From: Candidatus Zixiibacteriota bacterium
Lineage (GTDB): Bacteria; Zixibacteria; MSB-5A5; GN15; FEB-12
Assembly: GCA_024278935.1 (NCBI GenBank)
Contig: JAJRSF010000030.1
Coordinates: 1 to 45,241, forward strand
Length of the DNA stretch: 45,241 nt
Reading direction: 5' to 3'
The position numbers were made by a program, and so were the translations under genes. The notes under the pieces are model-generated. The model worked only from the letters and a program-made list of their open reading frames with translations. It was not told the DNA's origin and ran no database searches. The stretch's first letter is position 1. Each line of letters begins with the position of its first letter. Positions 16,460-27,124 of the stretch are shown in pieces.

Positions 16460-19400
16460 ATGAAAATGAAAAAAATTCTATTCACTATTTTTGCTCTGTT
16501 TGTAATAACAACCGCTGCCCAGGCGCAAACGGTTGCCCCGGTCTTAGCACCGATTGGTGCTCAAGGGACAACAGAAAATGTTTTACTAACTTTTGGTGTG
16601 AGTGCCACTGATGGTGATGCGGTTATACCGACGTTGACATCATTGGGTCTCCCTACGGGTGCATCGTATATTGACAACGGCGATGGAACCGCGACATTCA
16701 GCTGGACGCCAACGTTCACTGATGCCGGTGTCTATAACATGACATTCTACGCCAATGATATTGTCACCGCCGATATTGACTCGGAACAAGTAGTCATTAC
16801 GATTACCGAAGCGGGTAATCAAAACCCGGTTGTTTCAGATATACCAGCACAGACAATTTTAGAAGGTGCAACATTTACAACTGTTGACCTTAATACATTT
16901 GTCACTGATGCTGATAATTTGGATAACGAAATAACTTGGACTTTCGGAGGCAACACAGAACTTACTGTTGCTATCGACGGTTCTAATATTGCGACTATCA
17001 CAATTCCAGATATTAATTGGAATGGTGCTGAAAACATTACATTCCCCGCTACTGACCCGGGACTATTGTTTGCATCCGACGCTGCTTTGTTTACCGTGAC
17101 TGCTGAAAATGACGCTCCTGTGCTTGCTGCTATTGGACCACAAGCTCAAACTGAAAATGTACAATTATTATTTAACATATCCGCAACTGATGTTGATGGT
17201 ACAACTCCTAACTTCTCTGTAACTGGACTTCCAACAGGTGCATCCTTCACAGACAACCTTGATGGTACCGCAACATTTGACTGGACTCCTAGCTTTGTTG
17301 ATGCCGGAGTTTACAACGTAACATTTACAACTACTGATGGTGTGTTAACTGATAATGAAATCGTTGTTGTCACTATCAATGAAGCAGGTAACCAAGCTCT
17401 TGTTCTTGCTGTTATTGGAGCTCAGGCTCAAACTGAAAACGTACAACTCTTATTTAATATATCTGCTACTGATGTTGATGGAACCACTCCAAACTTCTCA
17501 GCTACTGGTCTTCCAACAGGTGCTTCATTTACAGACAACCTTGATGGAACTGCGACATTTGACTGGACACCATCGTTTGTTGATGCCGGAGTTTATAATG
17601 TTACCTTTACCACAACTGATGGTGCGTTAACCGATAACGAAATTGTTGTAGTAACAATCAATGAAGCAGGTAACCAAGCTCCTGTTCTTGCAGTTATTGG
17701 AGCGCAGGCTCAAACTGAAAACGTTCAATTATTATTTAACATATCCGCTACTGATGTTGATGGTACAACTCCTAACTTCTCTGTAACTGGTTTACCATCT
17801 GGTGCTTCTTTTACAGACAACCTTGATGGAACCGCAACATTTGACTGGACTCCTAGCTTTGTTGATGCCGGAGTTTACAATGTAACATTTACAACTACTG
17901 ATGGTGCTTTGACTGATGATGAGATTGTAACTGTCACTATCAATGACGCAGGTAACCAAGCTCCTGTCTTAGCTGTTATTGGTGCTCAAGCACAAACTGA
18001 AAACGTTCAACTGCTCTTTAACATATCCGCAACTGATGTTGATGGTACAACTCCTAACTTCTCTGTAACTGGACTTCCAACAGGTGCATCCTTCACAGAC
18101 AACCTTGATGGAACGGCGACATTTGACTGGACACCTAGCTTTGTTGATGCCGGAGTTTACAACGTTACATTTACAACTACTGATGGTGCTTTGACTGATG
18201 ATGAGATTGTTGTAGTAACAATCAATGACGCAGGTAACCAAGCTCCTGTCTTAGCAGTTATCGGTGCTCAAGCTCAAACTGAAAACGTACAATTATTATT
18301 TAACATATCCGCAACTGATGTTGATGGTACAACTCCAAACTTCTCTGTAACTGGACTTCCAACAGGTGCTGTCTTCACAGACAACCTTGATGGAACCGCA
18401 ACATTTGACTGGACTCCTAGCTTTGTTGATGCCGGAGTTTACAACGTTACATTTACAACTACTGATGGTGCTTTGACTGATAATGAAATCGTTGTTGTTA
18501 CTATCAATGAAGCAGGTAACCAAGCTCCTGTTCTTGCAGTTATTGGAGCGCAGGCTCAAACTGAAAACGTTCAACTTCTGTTTAACATATCCGCAACTGA
18601 TGTTGACGGAACAACTCCAAACTTCTCTGTAACTGGACTTCCAACAGGTGCTGTCTTCACAGACAACCTTGATGGAACCGCAACATTTGACTGGACACCT
18701 AGCTTTGTTGATGCCGGAGTTTACAACGTTACATTTACAACTACTGATGGTGCTTTGACTGATGATGAGATTGTAACTGTCACTATCAATGACGCAGGTA
18801 ACCAAGCTCCTGTCTTAGCAGTTATCGGTGCTCAAGCTCAAACTGAAAATCTGCAACTTCTCTTTAACATATCTGCAACTGATGTTGATGGTACAACTCC
18901 AAACTTCTCAGTGACCGGACTTCCAACAGGTGCATCGTTCACAGACAACCTTGATGGAACTGCGACATTTGACTGGACACCATCGTTTGTTGATGCCGGA
19001 GTTTATAATGTTACCTTTACCACAACTGATGGTGCTTTAACCGATAACGAAATTGTTGTAGTAACAATCAATGAAGCAGGTAACCAAGCTCCTGTCTTAG
19101 CTGTTATTGGTGCTCAAGCACAAACTGAAAATGTACAATTATTATTTATTATATCCGCAACTGATGTTGATGGTACAACTCCAAACTTCTCTGTAACTGG
19201 ACTTCCAACAGGTGCTGTCTTCACAGACAACCTTGATGGTACCGCAACATTTGACTGGACTCCTAGCTTTGTTGATGCCGGAGTTTACAATGTAACATTT
19301 ACAACTACTGATGGTGTCTTGACTGATGATGAGATTGTAACTGTCACTATCAATGACGCAGGAAACCAAGCTCCTGTCTTAGCAGTTATCGGTGCTCAAG

Positions 19401-22400
19401 CACAAACTGAAAACGTTCAACTTCTGTTTAATATATCCGCAACTGATGTTGATGGTACAACTCCTAACTTCTCTGTAACTGGTTTACCATCTGGTGCATC
19501 GTTTACCGATAACCTTGATGGTACCGCAACATTTGACTGGACACCTAGCTTTGTTGATGCCGGAGTTTATAACGTTACATTTACAACTACTGATGGTGTG
19601 TTAACTGATAATGAGATTGTTGTAGTCACTATCAATGACGCAGGTAACCAGAACCCAATAGTTTCAGACATCCCTGCACAGACAGTTTTAGAAGGTGCAA
19701 CATTTACAACGGTTGATTTAAATACATTTGTATCCGATGTAGATAATTTAGATAATGAAATAACCTGGACATTCACAGGCAATACCGAATTATCAGTTGC
19801 TATCGACGGTGGAAATATTGCGACAATCACAATTCCTAATATTGATTGGAATGGTGCTGAAAATATAACATTTACCGCAACCGACCCGGGACTCTTGTTT
19901 GCTTCCGACGCTGCTTTGTTTACGGTGACAGGTGTTAATGACGATCCTGTTTTAGCGGCGATTGGTAATCAGTTTTCTACAGAAAATACACAACTTCTTT
20001 TTAATCTTTCAGCAACAGACATAGATGGAACTATCCCATCATTTACAACTTCGACTCTTCCGTCGGGTGTTGTTTTCACCGACAATGGTGATGGAACAGC
20101 GACATTTGACTGGACTCCAAACTTTACCCAAGCCGGAATTTACAATATTACTTTCCGTGCTGAAGATGGTGTTGCGGTTGATTCTGAGATTGTTGCGATT
20201 CAAGTATTTGAATCAGGCAACCAAGCTCCTGTATTGGCAGCTATGGGTGCTCAGGCAACAACCGAGGGAATCGCTCTTAACTTTGGCGTTTCGGCAACCG
20301 ACCCTGACTTAACAACTCCAACCTTGTCAACATCGGCACTTCCATCGGGAGCATCGTTTATTGACAATGGTGACGGAACCGGTTCATTTAGTTGGACTCC
20401 GTCATTTGTTCAGAATGGTTCTTACGATATTACTTTTATAACATCCGATGGTGCTTTAAACGATGTTGAGATTGTAACTATCACGGTTAATGAAGCAGGT
20501 AACCAAGCTCCTGTGCTTGCTGTTATTGGTTCGCAGGCTCAAACTGAAAACGTACAATTATTATTTAATATATCCGCATCTGATGTTGATGGTACTACAC
20601 CAACATTCAGCACAACAGGTTTACCATCTGGCGCTTCATTCACAGACAATGGTGATGGAACGGCGACATTTGACTGGACACCTAGTTTTGTTGATGCCGG
20701 AGTTTACAATGTAACATTTACAACTACTGATGGTGCCTTGACTGATAATGAGATTGTAGCGATTACAATCAATGAAGCGGGTAACCAAGCTCCTGTCTTA
20801 GCAGTTATCGGTGCTCAAGCACAAACTGAAAACGTTCAACTTCTGTTTAATATATCCGCAACTGATGTTGATGGTACGACTCCAAACTTCTCTGTAACTG
20901 GTTTACCAGTTGGTGCTGTCTTTACTGACAACCTTGATGGAACCGCAACATTTGATTGGACTCCAAGCTTTGTTGATGCTGGAGTTTACAACGTTACTTT
21001 TACAACTACAGATGGTGCTTTAACTGATAACGAGATCGTTGTTGTCACTATCAATGAAGCCGGTAACCAAGCTCCTGTATTAGCAGCAATTGGTGTACAG
21101 GCTGTAACTGAAAATTCACAGCTTCTGTTTAATATATCCGCAACCGATGTTGATGGAACAACTCCAAACTTCTCAGCTACTGGTCTTCCAACAGGTGCTG
21201 TCTTCATAGACAACCTTGATGGTACTGCGACATTTGACTGGACACCTAGCTTTGTTGATGCCGGAGTTTATAACGTCACTTTCACCACAACAGATGGTGC
21301 TTTAACTGATGATGAGATTGTTGTTATTACGGTTAATGAAATTGGTAACCAAGCTCCTGTGCTTGCTGTAATTGGTGCGCAGGCTCAAACTGAAAACGTA
21401 CAACTCTTATTTAATATATCTGCTACTGATGTTGATGGAACCACTCCAAACTTCTCTGTAACTGGTTTACCATCTGGTGCATCTTTTATAGACAACCTTG
21501 ATGGAACGGCGACATTTGACTGGACACCTAGCTTCATAGATGCCGGAGTTTACAACGTTACATTCACGACTACTGATGGTGCTTTGACTGATGATGAGAT
21601 TGTAACTGTCACTATCAATGAAGCAGGAAACCAAGCTCCTGTTCTTGCTGTTATTGGCGCCCAAGGTGCTGTTGAAGGAACCCAGTTACTCTTTAATATG
21701 TCCGCAACTGACCCGGATGCAACTACCCCGACATTCTCTGTCACAGGTTTACCAACCGGTGCCTCGTTTGTTGACAATGCTGATGGTACCGCGACATTTG
21801 ACTGGACGCCAACGTTTACCGATGTAGGTGTCTACAATGTTACCTTTACAACTACTGATGGTCTTCTGACCGACAATGAAATAGTTGTAGTAACAATCAC
21901 TGACGCAGGTAACCAAGCACCTGTGCTTGCTGTTATTGGTGCTCAGGCTATAACTGAAAACTCACAACTACTCTTTAATATCTCAGCAACTGATGCTGAC
22001 GGAACCACGCCAAACTTCTCAGCGACCGGTCTACCTGTAGGTGCGACTCTAACTGACAACCTTGATGGTACCGCAACATTTGACTGGACGCCTGGCTTTG
22101 TTGACGCCGGAATTTACAATGTTACTTTCACCACTACTGATGGTGTGTTAACTGATGATGAAATCGTTGTTGTCACAGTTAATGAAATTGGAAACCAAGC
22201 TCCTGTATTGGCAGCTATCGGTGCCCAAGCACAAACTGAAAACGTTCAACTACTCTTTAATATATCTGCAACTGATCTTGATGGAACCACGCCAACCTTT
22301 AGCACAACAGGTTTACCATCTGGTGCTTCTTTCACCGACAATGGTGATGGAACGGCAACATTTGACTGGACTCCTAGTTTTGTTGATGCCGGAGTTTACA

Positions 22401-25400
22401 ATGTTACTTTCACAACTACTGATGGTGCTGTAACTGACGAAGAAATCGTAACTATTACAATCAATGAAGCCGGTAACCAAGCTCCTGTCTTAGCGGTGAT
22501 TGGTCCTCAAGGAATTATTGAAGGAACCCAGTTACTCTTTAATATGTCCGCAACCGATGTTGATGGAACTACTCCGACATTTAGCACAACCGGTTTACCT
22601 GTCGGCGCATCGTTCACCGACAATGGTGATGGTACCGCGACATTTGACTGGACACCATCGTTCACCGATGTAGGTCTGTACAATGTTACCTTTACCACAA
22701 CTGATGGTCTTCTAACCGATGATGAAATCGTCGTTGTGACAGTTACTGACGCAGGTAACCAAACTCCTGTTCTTGCTACTATAGGTGTACAGGGAACAAC
22801 TGAAAACGTTCAACTACTCTTTAATATATCAGCAAGCGATGCCGACGGAACCACTCCTACTTTTACAACGTTAGGACTCCCGGCTGGTGCATCCTTTACA
22901 GACAATGCTAATGGAACCGCAACATTTGACTGGACTCCAAGCTTTACCGATGCCGGTGTATACAATGTTACATTCTTCGCAAACGATGGTGTCGCTTCTG
23001 ATTCTGAAATTGTTGTACTTACCGTAACCGAAGCAGGCAACCAAGACCCAGTCCTTGCGGTCATTGGTGCTCAAGTCGGTTCTGAAACGGTGCAACTTCT
23101 TTTCAATATGTCAGCTACTGACCCGGATGCAACTATCCCAAGCTTCACTGTTAACGGCTTACCTGTTGGTGCCTCATTCATAGACAACACCGACGGTACT
23201 GCGACATTTGACTGGACTCCAAGCTTTACCGATGCCGGTGCCTACAACGTTACCTTCTTAACTACTGATGGTGTCGCATCGGATTCTGAAATCGTTACTA
23301 TAACAATTAACGAAATTGGAAACCAAATACCTGTCTTAGCTGCTATTGGTCCAAGAGCGATTACCGAGGGGAACTTGCTCACATTTGCTTTATCCGCATC
23401 TGATGCCGACGCAACTATCCCGAGCTTTACAACTTCTGCTTTACCTGTCGGGGCTGTCTTAACTGACAACGGCGACGGTACCGCATCATTTGATTGGAAC
23501 CCTGCTTTTAACCAAGCAGGTATTTATAATATTACTTTCCGTGCTGAAGATGGTCTCGCAGTTGATTCAGAAATCGTTTCGATTACGGTCAACGAAGCAG
23601 GCAATCAGCTTCCTGTGTTAAATCCAATAGGTCCTCAGGCAGTTGCTGAAGGAGTTCAATTACTCTTTACTGTTACAGCAACCGACCCTGATGGAACGAC
23701 TCCGGTTTTCTCAGCTACTCCGCTCCCAACAGGAGCAGTCTTTACTGACAATGGTGATGGAACCGGTTCATTTGATTGGACGCCGACATTTACCGATGCG
23801 GGTGTCTACAACGTTACTTTCAGCATCAACGACGGTTCCGGTCCGATTTCTGAAATTGTGACTATAACTGTGAACGATGCCGGCAACCAACTTCCTGTTC
23901 TTGCCGCTATTGGTGTACAGGCGATTGATGAAAATGTTCAGCTTCTCTTTAACTTATCAGCTACTGATAACGACGGAACAACTCCGAGCTTTACCGCTAC
24001 AGGACTTCCGGTCGGCGTATCATTTATTGACAACGCTGATGGAACCGCGACGTTTGACTGGACGCCAACATTTACCGATGCCGGAATTTACAATGTAACT
24101 TTCTTTGCCAACGATGGTGTTGGTTCTGATTCTGAACTTGTTGTTATCACAGTTAATGAAGTAGGCAATCAGCTTCCTGTCTTAACTCTAATTGGTGACC
24201 AAGCAGTTGCTGAAGGTTCTCAACTTCTGTTGAATATCTCTGCGACTGATTTAGATAATATTCCTGTCTTGACAACTTCGTTACCACTTCCTGTTGGTGC
24301 TTTGTTTACCGACAATGGTGATGGAACTGCGACCCTTGACTGGACACCAACGTTTACTGATGTAGGTGCTTATCCGATTACATTCTATGCTAGCGATGGT
24401 ATAGCAACTGATTCTGAGCTTGTTACGATTACGGTCAATGAAGCAGGAAACCAAACTCCTGTCCTTGCCGCAATTGGTCCACAAGCTGCTACAGAGACTG
24501 TTCTGTTTAACCTCGTTGTGACCGCAACTGATGCCGACGGAACTATTCCAACATTAACAACATCAACTTTACCTGGTGGGTCAGCCTTTGTTGACAATGG
24601 TGATGGAACCGCGTCGTTTGACTGGACACCATCATTTGCCCAAGCAGGTATTCATAATATTATATTCTACGCATCAGATGGTGTAGCCTCTGATTCGGAA
24701 CTTGTATCTATTACCGTAGGCAATGTAAACCAAGCACCAATTTTGGATCCTATCGGAGCAAGATCGGTTCTTGAAACTAAACTGCTTACTTTCTTAGTGA
24801 CTTCATCGGATGCCGATGGAACCAACTCTGCATTAACAACAACTGCTTTGCCAACCGGTGCTACCTATGTAGACAATGCCGATGGTACCGGAACATTTAG
24901 TTGGGTGCCAACATTTGGACAAGCAGGATTGTATGACATTACATTTTATGCGACCGATGCTATTGATACTGTCTTTGAGATTGTAACAATAACAGTTGTT
25001 GCTGATAATATTCCACCTGTTCTAAATGCTATTGGACCTCAAACAGTTGTTGAAGGTGGCACCTTAGTTGTCGCAGTTTCTGCTACTGACCCTGATGGTT
25101 TGGCTCCTGCACTTCGTGCTGAGATAATGCCTGAGAACTTATCATTTGTTGATAATGGTGATGGTACCGGTAGCTTTACATTTAGTCCGAACTTTATTCA
25201 ATCCGGTTTATCGCAAGTTACTATTGTTGCTGATGACGGATTTGATATTGATAAAGAGGTTGTCATTATTCAAATATACGAAGCAGGTGAACAAGCTCCA
25301 CAGTTTGATTCTATTCCGGCTCCATTGGTGTTAGAAGGTGAGCTTATTGAAGGTGTTATTACTGCCTTTGATCCTGATACATTACCGGTTGTAATCTTTG

Positions 25401-26968
25401 CCGATACTACTACAGTCCCTGCCAACTTTACTTTGGTAGATTCAGGTAATGGTGTTGCATCGTACAGCTTTGCTCCAGACTTTACTCAGTCCGGTCTCTT
25501 TGATATAAATATTATTGTGACCGATGGAATTCTTTCAGATACAATCGTTGTAACCTTTACTGTTACCGATGCCGGAAACCAAATGCCTCTGCTTGACTTT
25601 GTTGCCGATACATTTACAACTGAACTTGTCAATGTTAACTTTGTGGTAACATCGACTGACCCTGATGGTGACTTCCCGATTATATCTGCTCTATTACCAG
25701 TTGGTGCGAACTTAACTGACAATGGTGACGGAACTGGGATTTTCAGTTGGACACCAGATGATTTAAGTGACGGCGTATATGATATAATGTTTTATGCGAC
25801 TGATTTTGTAGACCCTCTTATGGTTGATTCGCAGTTGATGCAGCTTACTGTTGTTGATACAAACCGAGTACCATTCATTAATGTTCAGTACAATGGTTCT
25901 ACGATTGACGAAGGTGATCTCTTAGAATTTCTTGTAGAAGGTTTTGATTTAGATGGCTCTATTCCTACTATCAGAGGTTACTTAGATGGTGATGATACCT
26001 TAGCAACAAATATGACCTTTTTTGATTCCGGTAATGGCTTTGGTGTATTTACATTTATTCCGGATTATACCCAAGGTGCTACTCCTATTGAGACTTTTTA
26101 TAATCTTCGGTTTGAAATCTGTGATGGTGTAGACCCTTCTCTCTGCGTAGAATCACAACTTCGTACGGTGCGTGTTGCTGATAAGAACTTTGCTCCGGAT
26201 ATAATCTTCCCGGATGGTGCCGGACCGTTTACCCTCAACGAAGGGGAAAACCTGAATATTTCAGTTGCTACTCAAGATCCTGAAACCGGACTTGTGGCAG
26301 ACTTTAGAGCAGAGAACCTTCCATTGAATGCTACCTTTAGCGGAACTATCAGCATACAGACTTTGATGTTCAATCCTGACTTCACTCAAGCAGGTCAGTA
26401 TTTTGTAAGCATAATTTCTGTTGATAATTTAGGTGCTGCCGATACTGCTATCGTTGAGATCAATGTCTTGGATGCCGGTAATCAGGCTCCTTTGTTTACG
26501 ACAGTTCTTGTTGATACACTTGATGTCTTTGTAGGGCTTAGCACTAATATGCTTATTTCTGCTGTTGAACCTGACGGGGAAGCAGTTGTGATTACCGCGA
26601 CTCCAATAATGCTCAATGCGTTCTATGTTGATTCGGGTAATGGACAGGCAACATATTTAATCACTCCTGATGTGAGCCAACTAGGCACAGTAACAGAAGT
26701 CACATTTATAGTTACTGATCCGAACCTTGCTGCTGATACTCTTGTTACAAACCTTCGAGTCAGCACCTTCATGCGAGGTGATTTAGATGATGATGGTAAG
26801 TATACTATGAACGATATTGTTCGTGTAGTGAACTATCTCTTTAGATCAGGCACGGCACCATATCCAGAAACTGCCGGCGATATAGATTTAAGTGGGTCAA
26901 TCAATGTAGCTGATATCGCATACCTTGTTAACTATCTTTATAAGGCAGGACCTCGTCCGCCGCAATAA
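16460..26968 (+). CDS. giant Ig/cadherin-like repeat surface protein with C-terminal dockerin
   Basis: 3502 residues. A signal peptide (1-22, ending AQA) is followed by about 36 Ig/cadherin-like domains of roughly 95 residues each. Each runs from NQAPVLAVIGAQAQTENVQL through LFNISATDVDGTTPNFS and DNLDGTATFDWTPSFVDAGV to DDEIVVVTINEAG. The acidic DVDG and DN.DGT turns could bind calcium. Domains 4-11 are exact 94-residue copies in length and nearly identical; domains toward both ends diverge. Domains 2 and 12 belong to a different subtype (NP.VSDIPAQT.LEGATFTTV) and closely resemble each other. The last 66 residues are a classical dockerin pair (GDLDDDGKYTMNDIVRVVNY and GDIDLSGSINVADIAYLVNY). 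There is no sorting domain. AAGGAGG precedes the start and a strong terminator follows. It is likely an extended cell-surface fibre or adhesin. Confidence 0.9.
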   Translation: MKMKKILFTIFALFVITTAAQAQTVAPVLAPIGAQGTTENVLLTFGVSATDGDAVIPTLTSLGLPTGASYIDNGDGTATFSWTPTFTDAGVYNMTFYANDIVTADIDSEQVVITITEAGNQNPVVSDIPAQTILEGATFTTVDLNTFVTDADNLDNEITWTFGGNTELTVAIDGSNIATITIPDINWNGAENITFPATDPGLLFASDAALFTVTAENDAPVLAAIGPQAQTENVQLLFNISATDVDGTTPNFSVTGLPTGASFTDNLDGTATFDWTPSFVDAGVYNVTFTTTDGVLTDNEIVVVTINEAGNQALVLAVIGAQAQTENVQLLFNISATDVDGTTPNFSATGLPTGASFTDNLDGTATFDWTPSFVDAGVYNVTFTTTDGALTDNEIVVVTINEAGNQAPVLAVIGAQAQTENVQLLFNISATDVDGTTPNFSVTGLPSGASFTDNLDGTATFDWTPSFVDAGVYNVTFTTTDGALTDDEIVTVTINDAGNQAPVLAVIGAQAQTENVQLLFNISATDVDGTTPNFSVTGLPTGASFTDNLDGTATFDWTPSFVDAGVYNVTFTTTDGALTDDEIVVVTINDAGNQAPVLAVIGAQAQTENVQLLFNISATDVDGTTPNFSVTGLPTGAVFTDNLDGTATFDWTPSFVDAGVYNVTFTTTDGALTDNEIVVVTINEAGNQAPVLAVIGAQAQTENVQLLFNISATDVDGTTPNFSVTGLPTGAVFTDNLDGTATFDWTPSFVDAGVYNVTFTTTDGALTDDEIVTVTINDAGNQAPVLAVIGAQAQTENLQLLFNISATDVDGTTPNFSVTGLPTGASFTDNLDGTATFDWTPSFVDAGVYNVTFTTTDGALTDNEIVVVTINEAGNQAPVLAVIGAQAQTENVQLLFIISATDVDGTTPNFSVTGLPTGAVFTDNLDGTATFDWTPSFVDAGVYNVTFTTTDGVLTDDEIVTVTINDAGNQAPVLAVIGAQAQTENVQLLFNISATDVDGTTPNFSVTGLPSGASFTDNLDGTATFDWTPSFVDAGVYNVTFTTTDGVLTDNEIVVVTINDAGNQNPIVSDIPAQTVLEGATFTTVDLNTFVSDVDNLDNEITWTFTGNTELSVAIDGGNIATITIPNIDWNGAENITFTATDPGLLFASDAALFTVTGVNDDPVLAAIGNQFSTENTQLLFNLSATDIDGTIPSFTTSTLPSGVVFTDNGDGTATFDWTPNFTQAGIYNITFRAEDGVAVDSEIVAIQVFESGNQAPVLAAMGAQATTEGIALNFGVSATDPDLTTPTLSTSALPSGASFIDNGDGTGSFSWTPSFVQNGSYDITFITSDGALNDVEIVTITVNEAGNQAPVLAVIGSQAQTENVQLLFNISASDVDGTTPTFSTTGLPSGASFTDNGDGTATFDWTPSFVDAGVYNVTFTTTDGALTDNEIVAITINEAGNQAPVLAVIGAQAQTENVQLLFNISATDVDGTTPNFSVTGLPVGAVFTDNLDGTATFDWTPSFVDAGVYNVTFTTTDGALTDNEIVVVTINEAGNQAPVLAAIGVQAVTENSQLLFNISATDVDGTTPNFSATGLPTGAVFIDNLDGTATFDWTPSFVDAGVYNVTFTTTDGALTDDEIVVITVNEIGNQAPVLAVIGAQAQTENVQLLFNISATDVDGTTPNFSVTGLPSGASFIDNLDGTATFDWTPSFIDAGVYNVTFTTTDGALTDDEIVTVTINEAGNQAPVLAVIGAQGAVEGTQLLFNMSATDPDATTPTFSVTGLPTGASFVDNADGTATFDWTPTFTDVGVYNVTFTTTDGLLTDNEIVVVTITDAGNQAPVLAVIGAQAITENSQLLFNISATDADGTTPNFSATGLPVGATLTDNLDGTATFDWTPGFVDAGIYNVTFTTTDGVLTDDEIVVVTVNEIGNQAPVLAAIGAQAQTENVQLLFNISATDLDGTTPTFSTTGLPSGASFTDNGDGTATFDWTPSFVDAGVYNVTFTTTDGAVTDEEIVTITINEAGNQAPVLAVIGPQGIIEGTQLLFNMSATDVDGTTPTFSTTGLPVGASFTDNGDGTATFDWTPSFTDVGLYNVTFTTTDGLLTDDEIVVVTVTDAGNQTPVLATIGVQGTTENVQLLFNISASDADGTTPTFTTLGLPAGASFTDNANGTATFDWTPSFTDAGVYNVTFFANDGVASDSEIVVLTVTEAGNQDPVLAVIGAQVGSETVQLLFNMSATDPDATIPSFTVNGLPVGASFIDNTDGTATFDWTPSFTDAGAYNVTFLTTDGVASDSEIVTITINEIGNQIPVLAAIGPRAITEGNLLTFALSASDADATIPSFTTSALPVGAVLTDNGDGTASFDWNPAFNQAGIYNITFRAEDGLAVDSEIVSITVNEAGNQLPVLNPIGPQAVAEGVQLLFTVTATDPDGTTPVFSATPLPTGAVFTDNGDGTGSFDWTPTFTDAGVYNVTFSINDGSGPISEIVTITVNDAGNQLPVLAAIGVQAIDENVQLLFNLSATDNDGTTPSFTATGLPVGVSFIDNADGTATFDWTPTFTDAGIYNVTFFANDGVGSDSELVVITVNEVGNQLPVLTLIGDQAVAEGSQLLLNISATDLDNIPVLTTSLPLPVGALFTDNGDGTATLDWTPTFTDVGAYPITFYASDGIATDSELVTITVNEAGNQTPVLAAIGPQAATETVLFNLVVTATDADGTIPTLTTSTLPGGSAFVDNGDGTASFDWTPSFAQAGIHNIIFYASDGVASDSELVSITVGNVNQAPILDPIGARSVLETKLLTFLVTSSDADGTNSALTTTALPTGATYVDNADGTGTFSWVPTFGQAGLYDITFYATDAIDTVFEIVTITVVADNIPPVLNAIGPQTVVEGGTLVVAVSATDPDGLAPALRAEIMPENLSFVDNGDGTGSFTFSPNFIQSGLSQVTIVADDGFDIDKEVVIIQIYEAGEQAPQFDSIPAPLVLEGELIEGVITAFDPDTLPVVIFADTTTVPANFTLVDSGNGVASYSFAPDFTQSGLFDINIIVTDGILSDTIVVTFTVTDAGNQMPLLDFVADTFTTELVNVNFVVTSTDPDGDFPIISALLPVGANLTDNGDGTGIFSWTPDDLSDGVYDIMFYATDFVDPLMVDSQLMQLTVVDTNRVPFINVQYNGSTIDEGDLLEFLVEGFDLDGSIPTIRGYLDGDDTLATNMTFFDSGNGFGVFTFIPDYTQGATPIETFYNLRFEICDGVDPSLCVESQLRTVRVADKNFAPDIIFPDGAGPFTLNEGENLNISVATQDPETGLVADFRAENLPLNATFSGTISIQTLMFNPDFTQAGQYFVSIISVDNLGAADTAIVEINVLDAGNQAPLFTTVLVDTLDVFVGLSTNMLISAVEPDGEAVVITATPIMLNAFYVDSGNGQATYLITPDVSQLGTVTEVTFIVTDPNLAADTLVTNLRVSTFMRGDLDDDGKYTMNDIVRVVNYLFRSGTAPYPETAGDIDLSGSINVADIAYLVNYLYKAGPRPPQ
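17390..19645 (+). repeat. eight tandem 282-bp repeats inside the giant gene
   Basis: Units begin at 17390, 17672, 17954, 18236, 18518, 18800, 19082 and 19364, each exactly 282 bases (94 codons). A closely related 279-bp unit precedes them at 17111. The core of each unit is nearly identical in DNA. Small variants (GASF/GAVF, TDNE/TDDE, NEAG/NDAG) occur in changing combinations, the mark of recombination or gene conversion. Short-read assemblies could miscount them. Confidence 0.92.
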
Positions 26969-27006
26969 TTGCGACAAATTAGTCTTGATATATCATTGAA
27001 ATATCT

Positions 27007-27035
27007 AAAAAGCCGCTTTAAAAAGCGGCTTTTTT
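27007..27035 (+). terminator. intrinsic terminator of the three-gene surface unit
   Basis: AAAGCCGCTTT and AAAGCGGCTTTTT form a GC-rich stem with a two-base A loop, running into a T tract. It lies about 40 bases after the stop codon of the giant gene. Confidence 0.9.
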
Positions 27036-27096
27036 ATTACTAAATAAGAATGTGATATTATTTTAATATTTTAATCTTTAATAATTCCAATATTCC

Positions 27097-27124
27097 TTGA
27101 CAATTCCAATTAAAAATGTATTTT
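27097..27124 (+). promoter_or_regulatory. promoter of the propeller/dockerin protein gene
   Basis: TTGACA (27097-27102), 16 bases and TATTTT (27119-27124) give a start near 27131 and a leader of about 370 nt. The -35 box is perfect, the -10 box weaker. Confidence 0.45.

Noticed and set aside
17111-19645. CRISPR-like or satellite DNA array
   Set aside because: The units are 282 bp, contiguous, in frame and encode an Ig-like domain; there are no spacers.
16640-25722. Many minus-strand and alternative-frame open reading frames across the giant gene
   Set aside because: They recur with the 282-bp period and lack starts, ribosome binding sites and homology; they are shadows of the repeated coding strand.
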